DNA from: Schistosoma haematobium
Lineage: Eukaryota > Platyhelminthes > Trematoda > Strigeidida > Schistosomatidae
Direction: 5' to 3'
Length of the DNA stretch: 64,000 nt
NCBI RefSeq assembly: GCF_000699445.3
Contig: NC_067198.1
Span: 35,368,536-35,432,535, forward strand
Of the stretch, positions 34,801 to 44,151 are shown piece by piece (position 1 is the stretch's first letter; every line of letters begins with the position of its first letter). Below the pieces are notes generated by a model, which saw only the letters and a program-made list of their open reading frames with translations, was not told the DNA's origin and searched no databases. The position numbers were made by a program, and so were the translations under genes.

Positions 34801-37584
34801 CTGTTTGATTGATTGCTGGATGATTTATTTTTAATGCAACTATGTTGTATTTATTCACAATTTCATTGGAATTGTGTCCTCTAATCTATGTAGTTTAATC
34901 GTCAAGCTTTCGTTATCTTTCTTGGTGTCATCGTCAAGACAAACTTCAAATAGGAGTAAGCTACAAATTTGAAGTTTGAGCTGATAATGTTGTCTATAAA
35001 GATAGTGAAAGTCTCACGATCAGGTTATTCAACTGAGAGAATAAATTTCATTTGTGATTTGATTGTTCGCAATTTACTCCTTTGGTTTCTTAACTGACAA
35101 TTTTGAACAAACTATAGACATGATTATGATTAAAGTTGACAATGTTTATAAATGTAGGAAATATAAGATTTATTCGTCTTGTTTTATATTACACATTCCT
35201 AATAAATTAATGTGTAATATTTATAAGTATGACATTTTCAATAGAAAAGGCCTCATATGATTAACACAAATTTGTTTTATATTTTAAATGTTATACAATA
35301 ATTCTATAGTAAACTATAATCACATGCGTTTACATCGATTTGTTTGGTAGGAAATAGTTGTTTATTTTTATTTGTTGTAAATATGCTTGTATTTCCATAC
35401 ACAATCCTTATGATTTGTTTTCAATATGATGATTATTTTAAGGAGATAAGAATTTGAAGAGGCAATTTATCATTTTTGACGGAGTTTTGTTCTCTAAGCT
35501 GAGTGGTTTAGTTGTGGAGCTTTCATCGTTCTTCTGAATGACATCATCAGCACAAACTTCAGAGAACAAAACTCTATCAAAATCATCCACATAAGCTACA
35601 AATCTTCTCCAACATCTTAAAAGACAATTTATCAAGTACAAAGCTATGTATGATATATTAGTCGTTATTTACTCTGAAGTAGTGACTTACATTAAGTCAC
35701 AAAATATCAGAACTACAATTTTTTTACTCGCAAATTTGATATACTGGTTGGTTATGAAAAAAGTAATAGGCTGAGTTAATACTCATGTGATATAAATTAT
35801 AATGATCATCACCCCATACTAATGCACTTATTAAGGAAGTTCGTCACTGTAGCTGCTTCGTGAGATATAAGACAAAATTTCACATGATGAGATTGCAATA
35901 AATCAAGTAACTTGTTAAGCTAAATGGTTTCATCTCAATTGTTTCATATTGTTGGAAGTAATCTTCGGATAAAATGTCAACTGGAAATCACAACAGCATT
36001 GAACAATTAATGTTTCGGATCCTTCAGTAGTCCATACAATTATTCTAATCACCAATAATCATGTAGTCACACTGAAATGGCTTTGTCATTAGTTGATTAC
36101 CAAAGTTTTAGTAAAAACTGTGATATCTACAGTCAATTAAATCAAAGGGTGAGCTGGTGAAGTCGGAGTGCTAGAATGAATGACAATTTCCATGCGTCAA
36201 TTCTCTATATTAACATGGCAAGAACGATGGTTCTCTTATAATTTCACCTCCGTGCCTCTTCGGTGTATATATTAGTAAAGATTTTGTAAATGGTGATGAA
36301 TTTTCTCTAGAAGTATTCATAAGTGTTTGATTCAGGAAGAAAGTTTTAGAGTGAATAGATCTACAGTGAGATTAGATAGCTATATCTCTGCAATATTAAG
36401 GTCGAAAAATCGACAACAAGTCTTGAAAATTATCAGAAGGGGTTTGTGGAGATTTTAGAGATTTCACAGATTGAAATCATGAGTCAGTTGAAGCTAGACC
36501 ACCATTGAAAACCTGGAAGCACTGGACGGCCGTTTCGTCCTAGTGTGGGACTCCTCAGCAGCACGTATCCACGGTCCCGCATCCCGTGGGATTCGAACCC
36601 AGGGCCTACTGGCTTCGCGCGCGAGCACTTAACCATTAGACCACTGAGCCGGCATCTAACGGTGTTAATGCCTCCAGGTTTCCCATAGTGGTCTAGCTTC
36701 AACCGACTCATGATTTCAATCTGTGGAAAGTCAATAAATTGTAATTAGTTTGATGACTTGCGTTGTGAGTTACCTTTGATTTAATCAAGCTCTACAAATT
36801 CACTGTAATGGTAAAGATTTTGTGGATAAAGATGAATTTTACCTAGAAGTATTTTTTGCCATTTCAAAGATTCAGGAATAAACTGTAGTCGTGAATAAAT
36901 TCGGAGGTTAAATTACGTTGTTTAACGATATTTCTGTGACACTAAGTTTGGAAAACTGATAATAAGCATTGAGAAACTAACATTTCTTATGAAATCCCGT
37001 AAACGTTGTCAGGTTAGATAACTTGTATTGCAAAATACTTTTGATTAATACAAAGTCTTTGATTCACTGAATTGGTTATTTTTGCCATTCTAGTCCAAAT
37101 TCATTTCTTTTCGTCACTTGTCATTCTCCTGTATCATCGGATTTCTGAAATATACGTTCTTCATTTCCTTTCATAGTCCAATTTTCGTATCTACGTTTTT
37201 ATCAACGGAATTTGTCAACAAAATACCTCAAAAGTAAATAGGATGTATTTCATTAATGTCAAAAGCATTCCATCGTTATGCAATCAGCCATGGGCGCTAA
37301 AATATTTAATTCCAGTATTAGAAGCGATACAACTATTTAAAATTCATTCACTAAAGTAATACACACACACCTGTATTCATTCTTGAAATAACATTTAAGT
37401 TACTAATCACATATTGTTTTTATTTTTATTTCTTCATCAGATGTCACGTAATGTCGGCTACAAATGGATACCAATGGAAGATTTAAACTTGCCCTCTGCT
37501 GTTTGGAATCATCAACCTCCTGATCCTACCGCGTGTTTTTATGAAATTCAAAATTCCTGTGGTCTAGACAGTGTTAATGATTAG
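16896..37584 (+). CDS. FBXO33: F-box protein 33 (FBXO33-like), five exons
   Basis: Predicted substrate receptor of an SCF ubiquitin ligase. Exons join in phase at 16896-17302, 20674-21021, 22400-23763, 29125-29264 and 37441-37584, giving 800 residues. All donors start with GT and all acceptors end in AG; exon 3 follows a long pyrimidine tract ending CCCAG. The F-box spans residues 12-55 (FLPYHIVKRIYSYLG...VCKHWRG...VWKKL). Later blocks that resemble vertebrate FBXO33 are LRILKLFVQNN (exon 2), IWRHVHEILPNLRVTLFL (exon 3 start), DPFVMLAWRCQQLS (exon 3 end) and ALRGTSLKSFRIP (exon 4). The vertebrate protein is about 555 residues. The excess lies mostly in exon 3, as Ser/Thr-rich (about 300-365) and Asn/Asp/Tyr/Ser-rich (about 415-680) insertions without known domains. 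The start is the first ATG in frame with the F-box. An upstream ATG at 16876 is out of frame. The stop is TAG at 37582. Confidence 0.88.
18479..18550 (+). repeat. tRNA-like SINE head or tRNA pseudogene
   Basis: About 72 bases resemble a tRNA outline. The 5' end GTAGAGCAG can pair with CTGCTCCAC at the 3' end apart from one mismatch, an A-box-like TGGCTTAATGG is present, and a B-box-like GTTTGAGTCC lies near the end. It is inside FBXO33 intron 1. The anticodon arm is poor, so a working tRNA is unlikely. Confidence 0.35.
19128..19196 (+). repeat. tRNA-like repeat head
   Basis: A second tRNA-like segment in FBXO33 intron 1, with GGTGGAGCAGTCACTT at the start, a palindromic anticodon-arm-like ACGGTTTTCAAACCGT, and a good B box, GGTTCGATCCC. 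It is most likely a SINE head. The cloverleaf is incomplete. Confidence 0.35.
19265..19500 (-). repeat. RTE-like 3' end fragment (family 1), antisense in FBXO33 intron 1
   Basis: The segment around 19425-19480 aligns, base by base, with the minus-strand equivalent of the RTE 3' coding end at 43430-43490 (the HSLSSLKL region). It also resembles 15466-15530 and 29490-29690. It is too degraded to translate. Confidence 0.45.
19738..19945 (-). mobile_element. Sm-alpha-like SINE with hammerhead core (copy A)
   Basis: A minus-strand SINE. Reading on the minus strand there is a tRNA-like head with A box TGGTCTAAAGG and a perfect B box GGTTCGAATCC, then a hammerhead-like module (19811-19856), then a tail shared with the other copies. 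It lies in FBXO33 intron 1 and faces copy B across about 170 bp. Confidence 0.7.
19811..19856 (-). ncRNA. Hammerhead ribozyme-like module in SINE copy A
   Basis: On the minus strand, GCACTG (stem I) is followed by core CTGAGGA, a weakened stem II (GTC with GAT), core GAA, a very short stem III, and CAGTGC, which pairs perfectly with GCACTG. The stem III region reads ACGGCCAT, with one change from the self-complementary ACGGCCGT form. Core nucleotides match the CUGANGA...GAA consensus. Activity is not shown. Confidence 0.55.
20120..20340 (+). mobile_element. Sm-alpha-like SINE, degraded (copy B)
   Basis: The plus-strand order is the same as in the other copies: a tRNA-like head (GTTCAGTGGTCCGGAGGTTAAG), a B-box relic GGGTCTGATTCCC, then the hammerhead position. 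The core has changed from CTGAGGAG to TTGAAGAG, so the ribozyme is most likely dead. It lies in FBXO33 intron 1, just upstream of exon 2. Confidence 0.6.
26800..27400 (+). pseudogene. RTE-like retrotransposon fragment (family 1) in FBXO33 intron 3
   Basis: The frame 26769-27038 reads YLGSFVSPVEYVSIGILG, then VQKTRLAFANLCHMCCGG, and continues as RRLLVFNHSCFRNSARLLG in a shifted frame (26905-27102). Downstream, broken frames still follow the family (WNQS..., then VDRLRLPN near 27345-27368, for the GRCRLLGW block). It is closely related to the minus-strand copy at 15.7 kb, including the odd SPVEYVSIGILG stretch. It is inactive. Confidence 0.8.
27400..27960. repeat. GC-richer repeat-like block
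   Basis: This block is visibly richer in G and C than anything else in the intron and directly follows the RTE fragment. It contains minus-strand frames (27308-27577 and 27586-27813) with no recognised motif. It ends with an inverted repeat, GCCCGACC near 27903 and GGTCGGGC near 27933. It may be the end of another dispersed retroelement. I cannot name the family with confidence. Confidence 0.4.
29490..29690 (-). repeat. RTE-like 3' end fragment, antisense in FBXO33 intron 4
   Basis: This is similar to 19265-19500 (shared blocks include CACAGCGA followed by ATAAAATTAT) and, more weakly, to the antisense of the RTE family-1 3' end. It is decayed. Confidence 0.4.
31358..31690 (+). repeat. Dispersed repeat ending in a TAAA-type tail (copy 1)
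   Basis: This aligns with 42556-42872 on the same strand. Shared blocks include CCAAACCAATGGTGCACA, TTGTTGGTCACC and GAAAACCACCTGCTT. Both copies end in a short run of TAAA units, as expected for the 3' end of a retroposed element. It is richer in GC than its surroundings. No long frame is conserved between the copies, so it is probably a SINE or the 3' UTR of a LINE. Confidence 0.6.
31785..31985 (+). repeat. LTR-like promoter-bearing repeat (copy 1)
   Basis: This aligns with 46672-46920. Both start near TGTGGTG and carry a TATA box in TGTATATAAAC about 30 bp in, followed by conserved patches (TTTGAAAT, GAAGCT, CAATC/GGG/CTCAGAG). A TG start and an internal TATA box suggest a solo LTR or promoter segment of a retroelement. 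The 3' end was not clearly found. Confidence 0.4.
32195..32430 (-). mobile_element. Sm-alpha-like SINE (copy C), hammerhead core damaged
   Basis: On the minus strand, the head has A-box TGGTCTAGTGG and B box GTTCGAATCCC. The hammerhead position has lost a few bases (TGTTGAGTCCC where others have TGCTGAGGAGTCCC), but stem II and GAAACGGCCGTC remain. It lies in FBXO33 intron 4 and faces copy D across about 160 bp. Confidence 0.7.
32590..32815 (+). mobile_element. Sm-alpha-like SINE (copy D), head truncated, inverted flanks
   Basis: A plus-strand copy with B box GGTTCGAATCC and a CTGAGGA core, but stem II and GAAAC are changed (ACATGACAAAAAAG). The tail arm (TCAATTGACTCATAATCTCAA) is also present in inverted form at the start (TTGAAATCGTGAGTCAATTG), so the whole unit can fold on itself. 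Confidence 0.65.
33175..33525 (+). pseudogene. RTE-like 3' end (family 1), 5'-truncated
   Basis: The short frame 33138-33320 reads VGRCRLLGWGPRDYRNQWLE and then MAQNRSQW...HSLSSLKLRN, the C-terminus of the family-1 RTE ORF, nearly identical to 43350-43487. The 3' UTR follows and ends in tandem TGAC units (GCTGACTGACTGACT) near 33525, the usual style of RTE tails. The element is truncated to about 350 bp and lies in FBXO33 intron 4. Its good preservation suggests a fairly recent insertion. Confidence 0.85.
34890..35030. repeat. Palindromic repeat, possibly from a Penelope-like pseudo-LTR (copy 1)
   Basis: Two arms meet tail to tail around 34958. The left arm contains CAAACTTCAAAT and GAAAG in antisense, and the right arm contains ATTTGAAGTTTGAGCTGATA and GTGAAAGTC. 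Each arm matches one strand of the repeat at 35476-35582. The CTGATAATG...GAAAG pattern loosely resembles a hammerhead core, though one core base is changed. Confidence 0.4.
35476..35582 (-). repeat. Palindromic repeat with hammerhead-like core (copy 2)
   Basis: On the minus strand, GAGTTTTGTTCTCT near 35561-35575 pairs with AGAGAACAAAACTC near 35481-35495. Between them lie CTGATGA, a weak stem, GAAA, and an AGCT...AGCT pair that could be stem III, followed by U and then the long stem. This is the order of hammerhead parts, but ten extra bases separate the long stem from CTGATGA. Penelope-like elements are known to carry hammerheads in their pseudo-LTRs, which would fit. Confidence 0.4.
36435..36725 (-). 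mobile_element. Sm-alpha-like SINE (copy E), best-preserved, with inverted flanks
   Basis: On the minus strand, the head (GGCTCAGTGGTCTAATGGTTAAG), B box GGTTCGAATCCC and hammerhead module are all present. The tail arm (CATGAGTCAGTTGAAGCTAG) also occurs inverted on the far side near 36690-36712, so the copy is enclosed in a self-complementary pair. Confidence 0.75.
36519..36564 (-). ncRNA. Hammerhead ribozyme-like module in SINE copy E
   Basis: On the minus strand, stem I (GTGCTG with CAGTGC, two G-U pairs), core CTGAGGA, stem II GTCC with GGAC, core GAA, stem III from ACGGCCGT, and the cleavage triplet GTC are all in place. Stem III would be only three pairs with a two-base loop, so activity might need two copies to pair. 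Confidence 0.6.
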
Positions 37585-39539
37585 TAAATATCACTGAAAT
37601 AAATTGTTTTATCCATGTTTATCAGTGTTAATTATTGTCATTAATTCAGTTGCATTACAACAGACCATTTATCTCATATTTATATTTTATTTGTTTAAAT
37701 AAATATCTTATTCTCGTTACTTTTCACGCATTATGCTTTGCATTTTCTGGTTTCGTTGACTTTTTTTCTCAGTAAATATTTTAAGAGATACTTTTGGCAA
37801 TGTCTTTTTTTGCTCCGCTAACTTCTCTGTTTCTTATCTTGTGATAGACTACTACAGGTAAAGAGTAATATTCTTGATATCTAGACAGTTTGACTCACCA
37901 TTCATTCTGATAATCATCTAATGTGTATTGTTTATTCGCGTCTATTTTTTAATTCTTTTGTCCTTTAGTATACTTTCTTATATGCTTTATAGAAATTGGA
38001 TGGGAAATTCACTTCACTGGTTCCTGGTACTACTTTTGTCCATCATTCTGTGTAATGACACTTTAAGATATCTCTTCATTCTATTCTTTGCATATGTTCT
38101 TGTTGAAGTGTAGAGTATCTTTCCATTTTTCGTCAGGCACACAATATATTTAGTTTTATTTTTGTTCTGCTTATCTTTAACTTTTAGCTTACCGTCATTG
38201 TTGTGATTGTTTTCGTCACTGTATCATCTTCATATCTGCTTCAATGTGCATGTATTTTATTATTCACTGTCTTACTTACACGTTTAGCTTAGAAAATATC
38301 AATTATGTTTAGTGGAGAAGGGGGGCTAGTAGAAAAGCAGAATATTTAAAATTCTATAAAATTGGGGAGATATTTATTGTACCTTTTAAATCGTTTGCTA
38401 TTAATAAAAATGGCTTGTGTTCTTATCTTTCTTCTATATGAAACTAGTGTTCTGTGATACTGTCTAAACTACGTCAACTGTTATATCATATATGTAAGCT
38501 GGCAGATCTTGTGCTATTCTTTGCGGATGCAGGGTTCGAGTTGATGAGGGTCAGTGAAGCGGATTCGGTCGTTTACTTTATTTAGTAGGATGGTCCACAT
38601 AGGGTGTTAACGTTCCAAATCCACACTGGTGAGCATTCTCGGATAAGTTTCATATTCGAGCATGGCTGAATATACAGTAAACGGACTATGCTGTTGTCTG
38701 ACTAAACGAAGTTGGATACTGATGGAGGCAAATCGTACATTTACTGTTCTGTTACGTTTTTAATTTGATAGCTGGGTTTATTTTATGGGTTGACTTTTCG
38801 CTTATGTGACCGAGTAGACAATTTCAGTAATACAAACAGTTCTGCATTTGATAAAGACAATTCAATAGAAAGTATGAATCACTGACTACAGTATCTTATC
38901 TCACTGCACCAGCTATTTTAGGTGGCAGCACGGTCAATGAGTAATAACTGTCCTTGCAAGACATTAGCAAGAGAAACAACTAACCTGGATCTACAATAAA
39001 CGTTTATATAGTTATTCGTGAAAATAATTGTCCGAATGAACAGTAGTTTGTACATCACTGACGATATAGAAATTCTCAAATCGGTAGCTACATATAAATT
39101 GTGAAGACTGGAAAAGTCCATGAACACATTGGGATATATTGTGTTCGTATATATGTGTTAAATCTGCGGTTCAACTATGCTTAATAATTATCCCGCCATA
39201 GCACTGAGCTTTAGTTCCGTATGGATACAACTATCTATTAAATAGAGTTCGGACATACTTGAAAAGTTATTTACATCGAAAGCAAAGGTTGTGGATTAGA
39301 CTAAAGCCACATTTCAGTAGGCAATTTCTTACTTTCTTGAGGGGAAAGCTAATTAAGCTGATACCCCCTTTTAGCCTTAAGTTTTTATGATAAATTGTGG
39401 TGACGACTAGTCTTACTGGAATTTCGATTTTTACTGGATGTCCCGGCACAACAGTCTGTGAATTCTTCCCTGAAGACTTTCATATACTCCGCAGCTGTGA
39501 GTGGCTTCTAAGTTAGTTCATCTATCACTACACATCATT
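37585..39539. other. 3' flank of FBXO33 and intergenic sequence
   Basis: AATAAA-like signals lie close after the stop (near 37599 and 37698). Beyond about 37.75 kb the sequence is AT-rich. The plus frame 37928-38113 is hydrophobic but has no recognisable family. No repeat was identified. Confidence 0.35.
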
Positions 39540-40110
39540 TCGGTTGTGAGATCTCTTAGTAAGAAAAAGTTAACTGGCGGACCGTTTGTGGATCACAAAG
39601 CTACTAAATATCGAACTGAACCAGGTAGGGACCCCGTACCTGATACTCATGATGAAACATACCACCTACGAGGTACGAACATATTCACTAAGATTGACTT
39701 ATTCAATGCAATTCACAGTCGCTGGGGAAAATATTCCTAATACAACCATAACTATGGCCTTTGAGTCGCTCAAGTTTGTGTGTATGTCACTTGAACTACT
39801 AAAGTTCTAAAGATTTATGGACAAATCGCTTGATGATAGATCCTTTCTACAGATATACGTCGATGATTCATCGAAAATTGTACTGACGTATCTAATCAAC
39901 AATACCCTATTTGCATTAATGAAATGCGCATCAGGTCAAGTTCTTGGTTTCTTCACTTAGCTGGCTGAAAACGTTGCGGAACCGATTACGTTTTTCATAA
40001 AGTACTGGTTTCAACAGAAACGAGATAATTAGCGTCCCGAAGGAAGCTTCCCAAGTTCCTCCAGTCCTCGAGATTTTACAAAACAAGTTCATCACATTAT
40101 ATACGAATCA
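39540..40110 (+). pseudogene. Ty3/gypsy-type LTR retrotransposon reverse transcriptase fragment
   Basis: Broken plus frames (39501-39740 and 39586-39810) read VDHKATKYRTEPGRDPVPD, then YHLRGTNIFTKIDLFNAIH, then GENIPNTTITMAFESLKFVC, and further on IYVDDSSKIV (the YVDD catalytic box near 39855). This is the RT order of Ty3/gypsy elements (TEPDRYPVP, IFSKIDL, IPKTAI, YIDD-type). No LTRs, protease or integrase parts were found next to it. The enzyme is inactive because of stops and frame changes. Confidence 0.75.
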
Positions 40111-40574
40111 GAAATCATTGCTAGCTTACTGAAGCTGAAGGAATTAAAAGCACAGATTATTATGTAATGAAGTAGCTGAAAGTAGATTAATGGTAATGAA
40201 GAAAGATATGAATTGAAATTGGCCAGTTATGAATGATGTAATTGTAAATTTCAGAAAGAGTTGGAATAGTGAATGACGCAATAAATAAATAAAAGGAAGA
40301 ACTTGGCGAATGACCTTACGTTGAGCTTAAGTGAGTCTCAGTTCTTTAGAAAAGAAAGACGAAGCGATTGCACTTCGGGTAAAGAGTACTATTTTCGAGT
40401 CTTGGAGTGAATATCAACTCTAGGATACAGGCACATATAACTGATTCCCAAATAGCACGAAATCCTCCCCTGGATTAATATGGTTCAAACCTACCAGAGC
40501 AATGCTGAGCCAAGAATGATCTCCCCAAAGCGATTAGATATTTAAAATAAAATATAATGAGCCATGTAAGTTTT

Positions 40575-40900
40575 CTTTACTAATTTGACTCAGGGGTAAC
40601 ACCCAGAAACTGGAGCCACAACATAGCAAAACGGAATGTAGACATAACTTCTATTCCTTAGGAGTTGTCAAATTCTGGAATTCGCTGCTGGCCGAGCTAG
40701 TCCAAGCGACTTCTCAGGAGTCCTTCAAGAGGCAACTTGATCTATTCTTAAGGACCAAGGACAGCATCATACTATGAGTTGCCAATTTCTTTTTCCTCTT
40801 TTGTTGTTAACATACTAAGGTTTTTGCCTGGAGGATTTGGTGATCCCCTGCTACTAGACACGGAAGCCTGTTAAACGAAAGCTTCTTCTATTCCGTCCAC
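40575..40900 (+). pseudogene. CR1-like 3' end fragment
   Basis: This reads LRGNTQKLEPQHSKTECRHN, then VKFWNSLLAELVQATSQESF and KRQLDLFLRTKDS before a stop near 40778. It is the C-terminus of a CR1-like ORF (WNSLP..VV.A.S...FK..LD). The 3' UTR with CTGCTACTAGACAC follows. The copy at 52120-52345 has the same end, including the CTGCTACTAGA block. Confidence 0.75.
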
Positions 40901-42555
40901 AACCATTTGAACATTGAAGGACAAGCGTACTGCTTGATTTGTGGGTCACTTGTTTCTGTATTGGCAGATATTTCTAGTAGGTTTTAACTTTATTTGTGCC
41001 TACAAAAGCCTATTTTTTAAACATTTTCCACTTACTTGTGACTCAATAATACATCTTGTTCAATTTTAAATTGACAATTGTCAGACGCATTTAAGTGCGT
41101 CAATTATTTGGTTTTAGTAAACTTAAACAATATTAAAATTATAATTTCTCGACGTATCAGTGAGATGTAAACTAATATAATTTATCACTAATAGTTAGCC
41201 AAGTTCTCTCAAGATTAACTACTGAAAACAGGTATACTTATATCACTAGAAATGAAGTTTTTAACGGTAAAATCTACGGGGTTAACATAAGAACGAGATT
41301 TAATGTACCCATATCCTAAACCTAGTGTCTTTTCAAGTAATTAACTGTTTATTAGATTCGTAGTGAACTAAATTCACTGTATCGACAACAAGGTCCCTGT
41401 CTTTCAGCCGAATGAGAAATGATATATTTCCAGTATAACGCTCAAAATCTTGTTTGGCTGCAACGTATCAGCAGTGAACTGTCTTTTTTATCACTCATGT
41501 ACGACTCCGAAGGAAAGGTGGCGTATGAACCCAAAGTATCATGTAGATTGACAACGTTGGCAATGTGTTTTGATGAATGGGTTGTGTGAACTGGATATTC
41601 TGCACCTCAACACTATTCATATCCAAGTATATAGTTATCTATATCTCACAACAGATTCAGTGATAGTGCTACGTAAGTCAAAACAAAATAATAGGTGGGT
41701 TACTGTTGTTAGATGTCAAAAGTTTAAATAAAGAGGTGGGATTACATAGTTTTCAAGATTAAGCATTCTAAATAAAAAGGAGCAGTCTGCGATCTGTTTT
41801 CTGGACAGAAATATTTAACACATAGCATTGTTGTCAAAGTCTAAAGCAGTACTTTCAATACATTCCAAAATAGATTTGCCAGTAGCAGTAATAACTGTCT
41901 TAGTCATATCTCTAAACCTCTTGTGGGATAAATCTAACCATAAAGTAATCAGTTACTTGATGGTACCCAAGTATTTTAAATTGACTGTACCTAGGTGGAA
42001 AATGGGGGACTCGTCAGTCCTTAATATGACCTTCTATTATGATAAATAGATTGACCCTGTTAACGAAGACTTTCATCACTTCGTAAAGCGCACTCGCCTT
42101 TTGGAAACTTCAACATACAGTTAAGACGAGGTCTCTTAACAACACATAAACTGTGTACGTAAGGTTAGCACGAGCTGGTGCATTATATATTATGGCGGCC
42201 AGTTTTACAACTGAATATATTCTAAATTTAAGACAGTGTTTGTATTACAACATTTTATGAGTTTAAACACGTGCTCTAGGTTAGAGGGGATCTCTTATCG
42301 AGCCTCTTCAAAGATGACTGATGGCAATTTAGTCCACTCGCGTTAATCGTTGAGTCGAATTTGGGAGTCGTCATGATAAGTGATATCCTTCCTTGTTGAG
42401 AATAAACAGTTATCTGAAGATAGTTGCTGCAGTGGGTTATCATTTTCTGTCCTCTGAGCTTCACCAACTTAAGATTCACATGAGTGCCTTTCACTTTAGT
42501 TTGTATTGCCTACTTAGACATCAAAATAACTTCCTACTATTACTACATTTATGTC
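40901..42555. other. No recognised gene
   Basis: AT-rich intergenic sequence. Small frames at 41828-42049 (plus) and 42276-42494 (minus) show no known motif. Confidence 0.35.
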
Positions 42556-42872
42556 CGTCGCTTTAACCGGATCCCAAACCAATGGTGCACATGGGCTCCA
42601 GTATCCTGCGGGAACAAATGGCATATGAACCAATTGTTGGTCACCAGCTCCCATGGGACTGCATCTCCTGACGATGCTCCACTGCCTTGTGGATCAGACC
42701 CTCAGATCAAAGGCTCGGGGAGTGGCCCCCTAAGAAAACCACCTGCTTTGGTTTGGGCACCCGGGCAGTATCACAGCCCTCACACATCGAATGAGATTTG
42801 TGTGGCGCATATGTATTTGGTGCTCCCTTGTACCAATATCTATGTGTTAAAATAAGTAAATAAATAAATAAA
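42556..42872 (+). repeat. Dispersed repeat ending in TAAA units (copy 2)
   Basis: This aligns with 31358-31690 on the same strand and ends with about four TAAA units (AATAAGTAAATAAATAAATA). It directly abuts the RTE fragment that starts at about 42875. Confidence 0.6.
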
Positions 42873-42874
42873 AA

Positions 42875-43695
42875 TGGGTTGGTGCCTGACAAAATCTCCT
42901 CGCGGGTTCAGAAGGGTCATTTGGCTTTCGCGAACTTACGTGACCTATGGCGAAGGCGAGATATCCGTCTATCAATAAAAGGACGAGCATACTGTGCGGC
43001 AGTTCATTCTGTCCTATTTATGTCTACGAAACGTGGCCACTAAGGGCAGAAGATACTCGTAAGCTACTAGTATTTGACCACAGATGTCTTAGAAATATTA
43101 CTCTCATCTGCTGGGATCACGGGGTAAGTAATAGTGAGGTTAGACACAGGGTATTAGGGAATGATTGTAGATCAGTTGTGAATCTTCATCGTCTGAGACG
43201 GTTGGGCCACATGTTACGTATGCCTGAACACCAAATACCACGACGTGCAATGCTAACCGGTGTTGGGGATGGTTGGGAGAAAGTTAGGGGCGGCCAAAAC
43301 AAAACGTGGCATCAGTGCTTGAAGTCATTAACTTCTAGTCTGAGGCATATTGGGAGATGCAGACTACTTGGTTGGGGTCCACGTGACTGTCGTAACCAAT
43401 GGTTGAAGACTCTTGGTGACATGGCTCAGAATCGATCACAATGGCATCGGTGTATACACTCTCTGTCTTCTCTTAAACTAAGAGATTAAGATCGCTTCAT
43501 ATCTCTCTTTCTACGTACTAAATCTTTCTTCCTGTATTATATCCTTATTTGCAATCTTTCTTTTATATATTACCACCATTGACTTAGCTACTATTATGAA
43601 TCCGGTGTTCATCTTGTTGTGCTAATGCGGTTTGCCAACTTGGACCGATGCATATATATACCTGGTCCTACGTTGTAGCTGACTGACTGACCATT
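42875..43695 (+). pseudogene. RTE-like retrotransposon 3' half (family 1), well preserved
   Basis: The first part reads GLVPDKISSRVQKGHLAFAN and LRDLWRRRDIRLSIKGRAYC, then shifts frame near 43025 into the longer frame 42947-43489. That frame contains ETWPLRAEDTRKLLVFDHRC, LHRLRRLGHMLRMPEHQIPR, TWHQCLKSLTSSL, GRCRLLGWGPRDCRNQWLKT and ends SLKLRD. This is the C-terminal region of an RTE-type ORF. The 3' UTR runs to a TGAC tail at about 43690. The 5' part, including the catalytic RT and endonuclease, is missing. Confidence 0.88.
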
Positions 43696-44151
43696 AAAAG
43701 ACTTGAGATAAAACTTCGTCTCGTTCACGTGTACATTGTTTTTTTAATGTGAATCGTAATAACTATAGCCGACACAGACTCTTGTAAGATTGCATATCCT
43801 TTATAACTGACCATATCATTTTTGACATAGATTTGAAGTCCCTTGATTCCTATGTGATGATCTGTATGATCCTTTTATTCTGAAACAAATAAATATGAAA
43901 TAATTTTCACTAGGACTTCAGCATGAATATCTATAAATAGTAGTGAAATTACAAAGTGGTTCTTATTAAATCTGACGTTTATTGATCTTAAAAAAATAAT
44001 GTAGTTTCGTAATGAAATGGCTTTACACTAATTAGTCAAATCTCTAAAATGGGCAACATTTTTTACCTTAAAATAATTCGTTACATTTTCTCGTCATGAG
44101 ATACTTATCCTACCACTAACTATAGATAAATTCATCATCGAATAGTCGACA
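43696..44151. other. Upstream region of FMC1
   Basis: AT-rich sequence between the RTE tail and the FMC1 start. It must hold the promoter and 5' UTR, but I could not pick out a clear TATA box or initiator. Confidence 0.35.

Larger units (their letters stand above)
29265..37440 (+). other. FBXO33 intron 4: 8.2 kb with several repeats
   Basis: This intron holds an RTE relic (29490-29690), a (TAAA)n-tailed repeat (31358-31690), an LTR-like promoter repeat (31785-31985), two SINEs in opposite orientation (32195-32430 and 32590-32815), an RTE 3' end (33175-33525), two palindromic repeats (34890-35030 and 35476-35582) and another SINE (36435-36725). The remaining sequence, 29.7-31.3 kb, 33.5-34.9 kb and 36.7-37.4 kb, is AT-rich with nothing recognised. 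Confidence 0.6.

Noticed and set aside
37928..38113. Hydrophobic 61-residue frame downstream of FBXO33, considered as a small membrane protein
   Set aside because: AT-rich DNA often gives such hydrophobic frames, and there is no conserved motif or gene structure.
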